From the NCBI RefSeq assembly GCF_030811835.1, contig NZ_JAUSRO010000013.1:1-64000 (forward strand): a stretch of DNA of 64,000 nucleotides. Direction: 5' to 3'. The notes below the pieces were generated by a model. The model was not told where the DNA came from and did no database searches. It worked only from the letters and a program-made list of their open reading frames with translations. Made by a program: the position numbers and the translations under genes. The DNA is from Variovorax ginsengisoli. Its GTDB lineage: Bacteria > Pseudomonadota > Gammaproteobacteria > Burkholderiales > Burkholderiaceae_C. Positions 9,240-17,624 of this stretch are shown here, piece by piece. How positions within the stretch are numbered: position 1 is the first letter of the stretch; every line of letters starts with the position of its first letter.

Positions 9240-9520
9240 GTTTGGAACAGCTGACAAAGCGCAGGCAAGAACTCAGGTTGATGACGCAGCAAGATCGGAA
9301 AAGTAGGGCCACATGAATGTCGATAGGACGTTCGAAACGAGTGCGCAGGTTGCGGAAAGCGGCCAGCCTGACGTGTGTGCGCTAGACGACCCAAGGGCTG
9401 TGTCCAAGTCTGTAGTTGCGCTCGATGTACTAGCGAGTAATGCGCGCCGTGGTGCCTCGGCGTTTGATGTGATCGTGGCGCCGCTCGTAGTCGCCGCTCT
9501 CGTGCGCACTCGGCTTGCTT
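9240..9520 (-). pseudogene. Decayed C-terminal fragment of an IS5-family transposase
   Basis: Read on the minus strand in the frame with codon 9492-9490, this gives DYERRHDHIKRRGTTARITR, then a stop, YIERNYRLGHSPWVV, a stop, then RTHVRLAAFRNLRTRFERPI and DIHVALLFRSCCVINL. This follows the IS5-family DDE C-terminus (RRGIxARIARR ... LGxxRWVVERTxAWL ... LRxRxERRxDIH). The in-frame TAG codons lie at 9432-9430 and 9384-9382; the second replaces the conserved Glu of WVVER. No N-terminal half or terminal repeats are seen. It abuts the stop codon of the FkbM-GT gene. Confidence 0.72.
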
Positions 9521-9537
9521 GGCCAACGGCGTGGCAG

Positions 9538-9900
9538 AGCAAAGACTATGCCCAGGCCCTTGACACCTTCGAATTAATATGGGCACCTGGGTTGGATGTA
9601 AACTTGCTCATCGTAGGTGGGCGAGGCTGGCTTGTTGACAAGCTCGCAAATCGACTCCTTAGCCATTCCAGAACATGCCAGAGATTTTTCGGGCTAGAAA
9701 GCATCAGCGATGAGTACCTTGAATGCACTGATGCTGCCTTGACCTGCTTGATCGCAGCCTCAGAGGGGCAAGGATTCGTCCTTCCATTGATAGAGGCCGT
9801 CCACCAAAAAATTCTGATTATTGCCAAGAATTTACCTGCCTTCAAGGAAGTAGCTGGGCGAGAAGCCTACTATTTTCTAGGCGTTGTCGGGATATTCCTG
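9538..9900 (+). pseudogene. Truncated GT4 glycosyltransferase remnant
   Basis: In the frame of the open stretch 9313-9975, the part from about 9538 reads ALDTFELIWAPGLDVNLLIV, GISDEYLE-like ESISDEYLECTDAALTCLIA, ASEGQGFVLPLIEAVHQKI and NLPAFKEVAGREAYYF. This is the C-terminal half of a GT4 (GT-B fold) glycosyltransferase with the donor-binding E-G-x-G-F/L-P motif. The N-terminal half is absent, the next segment is the antisense of the transposase remnant, and the homologous reading dissolves after about 9890. The 220-codon open frame 9313-9975 is therefore a chimera and not a real gene. Confidence 0.65.
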
Positions 9901-10069
9901 GCTAGTCTAGTCAATCCTGGCCCAAGCTCGTTTGAGCAGCAATCCCATCCGCAGTCGGATTCTGTGCATGGTTGACTTTGCGCGAAGCTAAGCAACACTT
10001 CTGAAATAATGTGTCTATGCCAACGGCTGCGCCCCAACATCTCGTCCAATTCTAGCGAAGAGTAAAGTT

Positions 10070-11107
10070 ATGAACAAAAGAGCAGTCATCACCGGAATCA
10101 CAGGCCAAGACGGCGCCTATTTGGCAGAACTTCTGCTAGATAAAGGTTATGTCGTCTATGGCACTTATCGTCGCACCAGCTCGGTGAACTTTTGGCGGAT
10201 TGAGGAGCTTGGCATTCAAAATAACCCAAACCTCCATCTCATCGAATATGAGTTAACGGATTTGGGGAGTTCGTTGGCCTTGATTCGTGAAACCGCCCCA
10301 GACGAGGTCTATAACTTGGCTGCCCAAAGCTTCGTGGGTGTCAGCTTCAATCAGCCTGCCGCCACTGCCCAGATCACGGGCGTAGGCGCGCTGAACCTGC
10401 TTGAGGCGATTCGCCTGACGGATACCAGAATTCGCTTTTACCAAGCATCTACATCTGAGATGTTCGGTAAAGTTCAAGAAATTCCGCAGATGGAGAATAC
10501 CCCTTTCTATCCGCGTAGCCCCTACGGCGTTGCCAAACTGTATGCACATTGGATAACGATCAACTATCGCGAGAGCTATAATATATTTGGCTGCAGCGGA
10601 ATTTTGTTTAATCACGAGAGCCCACTGCGTGGACGTGAGTTTGTGACCCGTAAGATTACCGATAGCGTTGCGAAGATCAAGCTCGGAAAGCTTGAGGTAT
10701 TGGAGCTCGGCAACCTTGATGCAAAACGCGATTGGGGCTTTGCAAAAGAATACGTTGAAGGTATGTGGCGCATGTTGCAGGCTGATGAACCCGACACGTA
10801 TGTGCTCGCGACCAATCGAACAGAGACTGTGCGTGATTTCGTAAGTATGGCTTTTAAGGGTGCTGGCATGGCAGTCGAATTCAGAGGAAGCGGTGAATCT
10901 GAGTCTGCTGTGGATGCGGCCACTGGTAGAACACTGATGCGCGTGAATCCGAAGTTTTATCGCCCGGCAGAAGTTGAATTGTTGATCGGTAATCCAATCA
11001 AGGCCTTCGAAAAACTCGGCTGGAAGCCGGAGACCACGCTAGAACAGTTGTGCCAAATGATGGTCGAGGCCGATCTTGAGAGAAACAAGAAAGGTTTCTC
11101 ATTTTGA
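10070..11107 (+). CDS. gmd: GDP-mannose 4,6-dehydratase
   Basis: This 345-residue extended SDR converts GDP-D-mannose to GDP-4-keto-6-deoxy-D-mannose. ITGITGQDGAYLAELLL carries the nucleotide loop, GTYRRTS the NADP site, and STSEMFGK with T128 and E130 plus YGVAK with Y152 and K156 form the active site; GILFNHESPLRG is diagnostic for Gmd. It starts at ATG 10070 behind a GAAGAG-like ribosome site. An AATAAT at 10005-10010 could be a -10, but no good -35 is spaced to it. The gene overlaps rmd by four bases and is more A/T-rich than rfbBDAC. Confidence 0.97.
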   Translation: MNKRAVITGITGQDGAYLAELLLDKGYVVYGTYRRTSSVNFWRIEELGIQNNPNLHLIEYELTDLGSSLALIRETAPDEVYNLAAQSFVGVSFNQPAATAQITGVGALNLLEAIRLTDTRIRFYQASTSEMFGKVQEIPQMENTPFYPRSPYGVAKLYAHWITINYRESYNIFGCSGILFNHESPLRGREFVTRKITDSVAKIKLGKLEVLELGNLDAKRDWGFAKEYVEGMWRMLQADEPDTYVLATNRTETVRDFVSMAFKGAGMAVEFRGSGESESAVDAATGRTLMRVNPKFYRPAEVELLIGNPIKAFEKLGWKPETTLEQLCQMMVEADLERNKKGFSF

Positions 11108-11955
11108 AGATATTTCTTACCGGCGCCGAGGGCTTCACCGGCCGTTACTTCAGTGACCGAGCTAGCGCTGCTGGTCATGAAGTCGTCTCAATGAGAGCTG
11201 ATCTGATGGATCGGGATGCTTTGGCTGATGAGGTGCGCTCAGTTCAGCCCGAGGTTGTCGTCCATCTTGCTGCCATCAGTTTTGTTGGTCATGCGGACAG
11301 CAGTTCTTTTTACGCAGTCAATGTCGTTGGAACTACAAATTTGCTAGAAGCGTTACTTCTGCTGCCGACATCGCCCCATCGTGTATTGCTGGCGAGCAGT
11401 GCGAATATTTACGGCAACAGTGAGCAGTCACCCTTGACAGAGGCTCACCCTCCCGCGCCAGTAAACCACTATGCAACGAGCAAGCTTGCGATGGAGTACA
11501 TGGCCAAATCTTTTGCTGGCCGACTAAATCTTGTTGTTGCTCGCCCTTTTAATTACACGGGCCGCGGACAAGATGTCAAGTTTGTGATTCCAAAGATTGC
11601 CAAGCATTTTTCCGAAAAGGCTTCCTCCATTTCTCTTGGAAATTTGGATGTGGAAAGAGAGTTCAATGATGTTCAAACGGTGTGCGACGCATATCTTTGC
11701 CTGATGGAATTCGGCCAGCCTGGCGAGAACTATAATGTTTGCTCGGGTCGACCGCATAGCTTGCGAGAGGTGATCGCGTGCTTTGAGAGGATCACCGGCC
11801 ATGCCATTAATGTCGAAGTCAACCCTGCGTTCGTTCGGAAGAATGAAGTTCGCAGCCTCTGCGGCGACCCTGGCAAACTGAATGCCTTGTTGAGTAAATC
11901 TGGGGCAAATATCGTACTTCCCACGCTCCAAGACACCTTGGCCCGGATGCTCTAA
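11104..11955 (+). CDS. rmd: GDP-4-keto-6-deoxy-D-mannose reductase
   Basis: The 283-residue SDR starts at TTG 11104, which overlaps the gmd stop (TTGA); TTG is accepted because the nucleotide-binding FLTGAEGFTGRYF begins immediately after it. SSANIYG and YATSKLAMEY (Y123, K127) are the active-site segments, and RPFNYTGRGQ plus VPK-like FVIPKIAKHF match Rmd rather than GDP-fucose synthase. Beside gmd it most likely yields GDP-D-rhamnose. A related reductase giving GDP-6-deoxy-D-talose is the main alternative. Confidence 0.87.
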   Translation: MKIFLTGAEGFTGRYFSDRASAAGHEVVSMRADLMDRDALADEVRSVQPEVVVHLAAISFVGHADSSSFYAVNVVGTTNLLEALLLLPTSPHRVLLASSANIYGNSEQSPLTEAHPPAPVNHYATSKLAMEYMAKSFAGRLNLVVARPFNYTGRGQDVKFVIPKIAKHFSEKASSISLGNLDVEREFNDVQTVCDAYLCLMEFGQPGENYNVCSGRPHSLREVIACFERITGHAINVEVNPAFVRKNEVRSLCGDPGKLNALLSKSGANIVLPTLQDTLARML

Positions 11956-12013
11956 TGTCGAGATGGCATTTGAGCCTTTATATTCTTTCATGCCGATCGC
12001 CTAAATCAACATC

Positions 12014-13942
12014 ATGAGCGAGTCAATGTCGACTGCGAGTTGGCGAATCACCCGTCCGTTACGTGCCATCGCTCGGGGCGTTAGGCTTGTCAGTGGCATT
12101 CCGGATCGACTCTCGGCCGCTGTAGAGCACCATGGTGGGATGGCTGGCGCGGCGCGGCGGGCTGCCGAACTGTTTCGTCGTGGTGGCTGGTCTGGCTTGG
12201 TGGATGCCCTGAGCCCCGCTGCTGATCCGACGCAGATATATCGACAATGGGTGTCGCGTTACGACACGGTAGATGAAGGCGTGCGGTCGGGTTTGCGCGC
12301 GAGGCTGGCGCTGATGTCTCGGCAGCCGCTCATCACAGTTCTGATGCCAACCTACAATCCGAACGCCCAGTGGCTTAGTGAGGCGATCGAGTCTGTCCGC
12401 ATGCAGATCTATCCAAACTGGGAACTTTGTATTGCGGACGATGCCTCGCCAAACGAGGCTTGCCGAGAGGTGCTGCGGAAATTCGAGGCGATGGATTCAC
12501 GCATCAAGGTGTGCTACCGGCAAAAGAACGGACATATCTCGGCTGCTTCGAACAGTGCCTTGGCTCTGGCGACCGGCGAATGGTCGGCGCTTTTGGACCA
12601 CGATGACATCTTGCCCGAGCAAGCGCTGTTCTGGGTCGCCGACGCCATCAATGCGTATCCCCAAGCCCGTTTGATCTACTCGGACGAGGACAAGGTTGAC
12701 GAAGAGGGGGGGCGTTTTGACGCTTACTTCAAGCCAGACTGGAACGTGGACTTGTTCTATTCCCAGAACATGTTCTCGCATCTGGGTGTGCTGCAAACCG
12801 CATTGCTCAGGGAGGTCGGTGGCTTTCGACTCGGCATGGAAGGCTCTCAGGATTACGACTTGGTCCTGCGCTGCATTGAGCGTATCCAAGCAGATCAGAT
12901 CGTTCATATTCCGCGCGTCCTCTATCACTGGCGCGTCCATGCGGAGAGCACCGCGGGCTCTACCGATGCCAAGCCTTATGCCCAACTTGCAGGCGAACGT
13001 GCACTGAATGAACACTTTCAGCGACGCGGAATCCGTGGGCATGTGGCCTACGTCGGACATGGATACCGCGCGCACTATGACTTGCCTGCAGTGCTTCCGC
13101 GTGTCTCGTTGATCATCCCCACGCGAAATGCGGCCGCGTTGGTCAAGCAGTGCGTCGACAGCATCGAGGCCCTTACGACGTACCGAAACTACGAGATCAT
13201 TCTGGTGGACAACGGGTCGGACGACCCGGCTGCGCTGGCCTATTTCGCAGAGCTCGCGCTCCGCCCCGGTTATCGGCTGCTGCGCGATGACAATGAATTC
13301 AACTACTCTGCGCTCAACAATCGGGCGGTGGCCGTGGCCACAGGCGAGCTCGTTGCGTTGATCAACAACGACATCGAAGTGGTGTCGCCCGACTGGCTGT
13401 CGGAGATGGTGTCGTTGGCACTGCAGCCCGGGGTGGGAGCGGTAGGCGCCAGACTCTGGTATCCGGACGGTACGCTGCAGCACGGAGGTGTCATCCTCGG
13501 TGTGGGCGGCATCGGTAGTCACTCCCATAAATCGCTGCTGAAAGAGCACAAGGGTTATTTCGGCCGCGCTTCACTGATCCAGTCCTTCTCTGCGGTGACT
13601 GCCGCATGCCTGGTCGTGCGCAAGGCGTCCTATCAGGCGGTAGGTGGACTCGATGAGCGCCATCTCAAAGTGGCGTACAACGATGTCGATTTCTGTCTTC
13701 GATTGCGAGAGGCGGGTCTGCGCAATGTGTGGACCCCATACGCAGAACTGATTCATCATGAATCTGCCACGCGCGGCCTGGACGAGGCGCCTGAGAAGAA
13801 GGCCCGCTTTGCCAGCGAGGTGGACTACATGACCTCGCGGTGGGGTACGCTGCTGCAGCAGGACCCGGCTTATAGTCCGAACCTGACATTGGGTGCGGAC
13901 GACTTCGGCCTCGCCTGGCCACCGCGTATTCAGCAGATATAG
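12014..13942 (+). CDS. Double-domain GT2 glycosyltransferase
   Basis: This 642-residue cytosolic protein has two complete GT2 domains. The first spans about residues 106-330 (ITVLMPTYN, LLDHDDI near 194, YSDEDKVDEEG), the second about 361-610 (SLIIPTRN, ILVDNGSDD, INNDIEVV near 450, LQHGGVILGVGG). Tandem GT2 proteins of this form are common in O-antigen clusters, often as rhamnosyltransferases. Next to gmd/rmd, a D-rhamnosyl donor is plausible but not shown. A second ATG lies four codons inside (12026). It converges on the minus-strand gene set with a 22-base gap. Confidence 0.9.
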   Translation: MSESMSTASWRITRPLRAIARGVRLVSGIPDRLSAAVEHHGGMAGAARRAAELFRRGGWSGLVDALSPAADPTQIYRQWVSRYDTVDEGVRSGLRARLALMSRQPLITVLMPTYNPNAQWLSEAIESVRMQIYPNWELCIADDASPNEACREVLRKFEAMDSRIKVCYRQKNGHISAASNSALALATGEWSALLDHDDILPEQALFWVADAINAYPQARLIYSDEDKVDEEGGRFDAYFKPDWNVDLFYSQNMFSHLGVLQTALLREVGGFRLGMEGSQDYDLVLRCIERIQADQIVHIPRVLYHWRVHAESTAGSTDAKPYAQLAGERALNEHFQRRGIRGHVAYVGHGYRAHYDLPAVLPRVSLIIPTRNAAALVKQCVDSIEALTTYRNYEIILVDNGSDDPAALAYFAELALRPGYRLLRDDNEFNYSALNNRAVAVATGELVALINNDIEVVSPDWLSEMVSLALQPGVGAVGARLWYPDGTLQHGGVILGVGGIGSHSHKSLLKEHKGYFGRASLIQSFSAVTAACLVVRKASYQAVGGLDERHLKVAYNDVDFCLRLREAGLRNVWTPYAELIHHESATRGLDEAPEKKARFASEVDYMTSRWGTLLQQDPAYSPNLTLGADDFGLAWPPRIQQI

Positions 13943-13964
13943 GCAGCCGCGGACGAAATGAGAT

Positions 13965-14900
13965 CTACGACGGCCCCATCGGCCCGGTCGTGCCACGCAA
14001 AGCATCGCGCAGGCCTCTGGCCATGCTTCGGAAATACGCTGCCCTGGGCTTGAGAAAAAGCAGGGTGCCGAAGAATTTCAAAATCAGTCTGGGAATGTCC
14101 TGCGCGATCCACACCGCCGGCGTTTCCTTGCGACCGTATAGCAGGACACGGTTGCGCGTGATGTAGTAGAGCCTCACCGGGCTGTGAATCTTGATGCCAC
14201 CGGCCACGATGCGCGAGGGACGCAGGGCGTCACCAATGCTGTGCCGCATCTGCGCATCGCAGATGCCAAAGAGCGAAAAGCCGCGATGCCGCGCGCGAAA
14301 GCACCATTCAAGGTCGACGTTGTCAATGAACAGGCCCTCGTCCATGGGTCCCACCCGGTCGAAGGATTCGAGCGGGATCAGGCTACCTGATGAAATGAGG
14401 AAATCGCACCGCACCTGCTGGCCCGGACCGCCGTTCAGTTTCTGGCTGCTGGGGAAGGCCACCCTGATGAAGGGCGCAATGTAACCGGTGCGCCGATCAC
14501 GGAACTGCGGGCCGACCGCTGCGACCGGCCCACTGCGCTGCAGCTGTTCCAACGCCGCTTTCAGCGTTGCGACCATGTCGGGGTCGGGCAGGCTGTCCTG
14601 ATCGAGCAGCAGGAGGTGATTGAACCCGTGGATTCGTGCATGTTCGGCGGCGCGGTTCATTGCCGCGGCCAAGCCGATGTTGCCGGGAGAGCGCTCTATG
14701 ACCACCTCCGACGTTCGCTGCAGCTGGACAAAATATGCGTCCAGTTTTTCGTCCTGCGTGCCGTTGTCGAACACCAGAAGACGCCCGACTTGGCTCTGCA
14801 CACCTTCGATGACCTGCTGCAGAAGATCCACCTGCGGCCGGTAGGTGATCACGACGGCACAGACGTCCGGCGCAGGATGAGGCGGCGTGGCTGGACTCAT
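13965..14900 (-). CDS. GT2 glycosyltransferase, rhamnosyltransferase-like
   Basis: The 311-residue protein has the N-terminal DVCAVVITYRP, the acceptor/donor loop SPGNIGLAAAMNRAAE and LLLLDQDSLPDPDM, the DQD metal site typical of RfbF/RfbN-type L-rhamnosyltransferases. FLISSGSLIPLESFDRVG and DNVDLEWCFRARHRGF complete the GT2 fold. With rfbBDAC at the same locus an L-rhamnosyl donor is likely, though specificity is inferred. Its ATG overlaps the stop of the next gene upstream (14897-14900), so the two are translationally coupled. Confidence 0.9.
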   Translation of the reverse strand: MSPATPPHPAPDVCAVVITYRPQVDLLQQVIEGVQSQVGRLLVFDNGTQDEKLDAYFVQLQRTSEVVIERSPGNIGLAAAMNRAAEHARIHGFNHLLLLDQDSLPDPDMVATLKAALEQLQRSGPVAAVGPQFRDRRTGYIAPFIRVAFPSSQKLNGGPGQQVRCDFLISSGSLIPLESFDRVGPMDEGLFIDNVDLEWCFRARHRGFSLFGICDAQMRHSIGDALRPSRIVAGGIKIHSPVRLYYITRNRVLLYGRKETPAVWIAQDIPRLILKFFGTLLFLKPRAAYFRSMARGLRDALRGTTGPMGPS

Positions 14901-15910
14901 CCGCGCAGCTTGAAGAGATCGCTGAGCAACGAGCGCAAACCGTTGCCGAATTCATGGTAGCGCCCACTCGCGTATTCGCGCAGCACCAAGGCGGCACGAG
15001 CCGTGGCTGACTGCGGCAGATGGGCGCGCACCCGGGCGTGGCGCAGGCGTTCCGACAGCAGGTGCATCTGAGGCGCGTTCAACGTCAGCTGGCCTGAGGC
15101 GGACTGCGTCATCAGCGACTGCGTGCGTGCGAGCATGCGGTCCATGAACTCGGCGCGTGAAATGGTTCCCCCTGTCAGGCGTTCGACAAAACCCCGAGGG
15201 CGCGCACCCACTTGGTTGTTGCCATGCTGGCGGTAGTCGATCGTTGCAGCTTCGAGGCAGTCCACCCGTCCTTGTGTCGCTGCAACCATGGCCAGCCACT
15301 CGTCGTGGATCCAGCCGTGGGGTACGTCGAAACCCTGGGCAATTACACTGCGTCGGATGGCCATGGTGGCGCCGGTCACGATGTTGCGCTTGACCAGCAC
15401 CTCGAAGGCCCCGTTGCCATGGACGCTCGTCAGTTCTTCGCGGCTGACTTCGAACGCTTCGAAGAGCTTGCAGTTCAGGCTGCCGCCTGCGTCGTCGACG
15501 AGTTCGGCATCGCTGTGCAGCATGAGCAGGTCTGGGCGGCGCTCGAACTCCTGGGCAAAGCGGCTGAGTTTGTCGACATGCCAGACGTCGTCCTGGTCAC
15601 ACAGGAAGATCAGTTCTCCACGGGTTGCCAGGAGTGCCTGGGTGAAGTTCGCCACATAGCCCACGTTCGATGAATTGCGGTGAAGATGAACCTGGATGCC
15701 GCGTTCTGCCGCATCGTCCGCGAAAGAAAGCAGCAAGTCCCACGTGCCATCGGCCGAGGCATCGTCGAAGGCCACGATCTCGTCGGGGAGACGTTGTTGC
15801 GCCAGCAGGCTGTCGAGTTGCTGCGCCAGGTATTGCTCACCCTGGTAGGTGCACAACGCCACGGAGGTGGACATCAATGCCGGAGTCTCGACGGCCATCA
15901 ATGGGCTCAT
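14897..15910 (-). CDS. GT2 glycosyltransferase
   Basis: The 337-residue enzyme begins SVALCTYQGEQYLAQQLDSL after a short leader and has FDDASADGTWD and the metal-binding FLCDQDDVWH near residue 103. It resembles the RfbG-like glycosyltransferases often paired with a rhamnosyltransferase. ATGs at codons 1, 5 and 13 are all possible; the first overlaps the wzt stop by four bases and is preferred. The C-terminal third is Arg/Ala-rich and without recognised motifs. Confidence 0.88.
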   Translation of the reverse strand: MSPLMAVETPALMSTSVALCTYQGEQYLAQQLDSLLAQQRLPDEIVAFDDASADGTWDLLLSFADDAAERGIQVHLHRNSSNVGYVANFTQALLATRGELIFLCDQDDVWHVDKLSRFAQEFERRPDLLMLHSDAELVDDAGGSLNCKLFEAFEVSREELTSVHGNGAFEVLVKRNIVTGATMAIRRSVIAQGFDVPHGWIHDEWLAMVAATQGRVDCLEAATIDYRQHGNNQVGARPRGFVERLTGGTISRAEFMDRMLARTQSLMTQSASGQLTLNAPQMHLLSERLRHARVRAHLPQSATARAALVLREYASGRYHEFGNGLRSLLSDLFKLRG

Positions 15911-16641
15911 GGACCTTCTTCGGAAGGCTGTTCGATGGCGTAAGCGTCAATGATGCGCCCGTGCTCAAGATGAATGACGCGAGTGCATTCCTTGCGGATC
16001 AATTCGGGGGAATGGGAGGCGAGCACGAGAATGCCGGATTTCGCCACCACGTCGCGCATGCGCTTTTCCGCTTTTTCCGTGAACTCGGCATCACCCACGG
16101 ACAGCCATTCGTCCATGAGCAGGATGTCCGCCTGGACACTCGTCGAGATGGAAAAAGCCAGACGCATCATCATCCCGGTGGAATAGGTTCTCACCGGCAT
16201 ATTCACGTATTCGCCGAGACCACTGAATTCGCAGATATCCGGGGTCAGCGCTTCGACCTGCTTCTTGCTCATGCCCATCACCAGACCACGCAGCATGATG
16301 TTCTCGATGCCGGTGGCATCTCCTTCAATGCCCAACGATGGGTCGATCAGGCTGGCCACCGTGCCCTCCCGGACGAACTCACCGGAAGAGGGTTCATAGA
16401 CGCCCGCCAGCGCACGAAGGAGGGTCGACTTGCCCGCACCGTTGTGCCCGATCAAGCCCAGGCGATCGCCGTTCTTCAATTCGAGATTGATGCCGCTGAG
16501 CGCTTCGACCACATTGACGCCGGTTTCCTTGCCGAAGCGACCGCCGGTCACGGAGGCGGCAAGGGTCTTCTTCAGGGAGGCGGAACCGGCCCCGTAGATC
16601 GGAAAACTGACCGATGCATTTCTAAGTGAGATGAGAGCCAT
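15907..16641 (-). CDS. wzt: Polysaccharide ABC exporter, ATP-binding subunit
   Basis: This 244-residue ATPase has Walker A GHNGAGKST at residues 65-73, the polysaccharide-exporter signature YSTGMMMRLAFS in place of LSGGQ, Walker B ILLMDEWLSVGD and the switch region SHSPELI. It stops directly after the nucleotide-binding domain, so it lacks the C-terminal carbohydrate-binding domain present in longer Wzt proteins. In the known families the short form handles chains not recognised by a terminal cap. It pairs with the permease three bases upstream. Confidence 0.94.
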   Translation of the reverse strand: MALISLRNASVSFPIYGAGSASLKKTLAASVTGGRFGKETGVNVVEALSGINLELKNGDRLGLIGHNGAGKSTLLRALAGVYEPSSGEFVREGTVASLIDPSLGIEGDATGIENIMLRGLVMGMSKKQVEALTPDICEFSGLGEYVNMPVRTYSTGMMMRLAFSISTSVQADILLMDEWLSVGDAEFTEKAEKRMRDVVAKSGILVLASHSPELIRKECTRVIHLEHGRIIDAYAIEQPSEEGP

Positions 16642-16644
16642 GTT

Positions 16645-17448
16645 TCAGAGCCAGTAGACGACGCGACGACGGTATTTGGCAAACAGCAGCGTCGAGATGA
16701 CGACGCTCAGTGCGGTCCAGCCCAGAATGCCGATCCAGTTGTGCATATCAGCGACACCTCCCATGAGCGGATGCCGGAGCAGTTCGAGCATCTGCGCCAA
16801 GGGATTCCAAAGGATGTACTTGGCACGCCCGGGCAGGCTTTCAGGCATCCAGAAAACCGGGGTCAGGAACATCAGCATTTGCATCACGCTCGTGACGATC
16901 TGGCTCACGTCTCTGAAGCGCGTGCAGACCAGTCCCAAGGCCAGCCCCAGTGCATGCGCGTTGACGAGCAGCAAAAAGAAGGCGGGGATGATGAGCAGCG
17001 CCGACCACGACAGGTGAATTCCGGCCCACAGCGCCACGGGAATGTAGAGCACGATGTGATGCAGGAACTGGATCACGTTGCGTGCCATGCTTCGCCAGAC
17101 GAAAAGACTGATGGGGAAGTACCCCTGCTTGAGGTAATTGGATGCACCCACGAAGGAGTTGCACGCTTCCGTCACCATGGCGGCGAACAGGCTCCAGAAG
17201 ATGAGTCCCAGTGCCAAATGCGGAAAGAACTTGGAGAGCTCCGTGCCGAACAGCGAGCTGTACAGCGGGCCCATGCCGCCGATCATCGCGCCCATGCTCA
17301 GCGTGATCCACAGCGGGCCGAGCATGGACCGGCGATAGCGAAGAACGATGTCGAACCAGGCGAGCGTCCACCAGATGTCGGTACGGCGGGTACCTTCCCA
17401 CCAGTCGGCCCACGCGCTACGGTGGAGGTTGGAATGCACTTGGCTCAT
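16645..17448 (-). CDS. wzm: Polysaccharide ABC exporter, permease subunit
   Basis: About 267 residues with six hydrophobic segments, an ABC-2-type inner-membrane permease. The N-terminal amphipathic part WWTLAWFDIVLRYRRSMLGP followed by LWITLSMGAMIGGMGPLYS is typical of Wzm/KpsM/TagG. ATG 17448 (MSQVHSNLH) is chosen because family members start about there; a TTG at 17484 would add 12 residues without matching sequence. With wzt it would move a lipid-linked polysaccharide completed in the cytoplasm across the inner membrane. Confidence 0.92.
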   Translation of the reverse strand: MSQVHSNLHRSAWADWWEGTRRTDIWWTLAWFDIVLRYRRSMLGPLWITLSMGAMIGGMGPLYSSLFGTELSKFFPHLALGLIFWSLFAAMVTEACNSFVGASNYLKQGYFPISLFVWRSMARNVIQFLHHIVLYIPVALWAGIHLSWSALLIIPAFFLLLVNAHALGLALGLVCTRFRDVSQIVTSVMQMLMFLTPVFWMPESLPGRAKYILWNPLAQMLELLRHPLMGGVADMHNWIGILGWTALSVVISTLLFAKYRRRVVYWL

Positions 17449-17555
17449 AGGGGTCGCTGGGTTGGCGCAGGCAAAGCCGCGCAACGGGCGGACTTTGCCC
17501 GGAGGCTGGTTGCAAGGGGAAATTTCATCGGGTCAGGTGGAAAAAGGCCCCTGTC

Positions 17556-17584
17556 ATTATGGGTATCCGGTATGTCGCGCGAAA
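17556..17584 (-). promoter_or_regulatory. Weak promoter candidate for the wzm-wzt-GT2 set
   Basis: On the minus strand a CATAAT hexamer (17561-17556) is preceded, with a 17-base spacer, by TTTCGC (17584-17579). The -35 is poor. The element lies about 110 bases before the wzm ATG in the gap that follows the neighbouring GT2 gene, where a promoter for this set is expected. Confidence 0.2.
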
Positions 17585-17624
17585 GCACGTGTAGGCGCGC
17601 GCGGCCTGGGCCTGAGGCGGGATT

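Noticed and set aside
9313..9975. Open frame of 220 codons as a novel hypothetical protein
   Set aside because: Its first third is the antisense of a decayed IS5 transposase and the rest is a GT4 fragment, so it is a chimeric accident.
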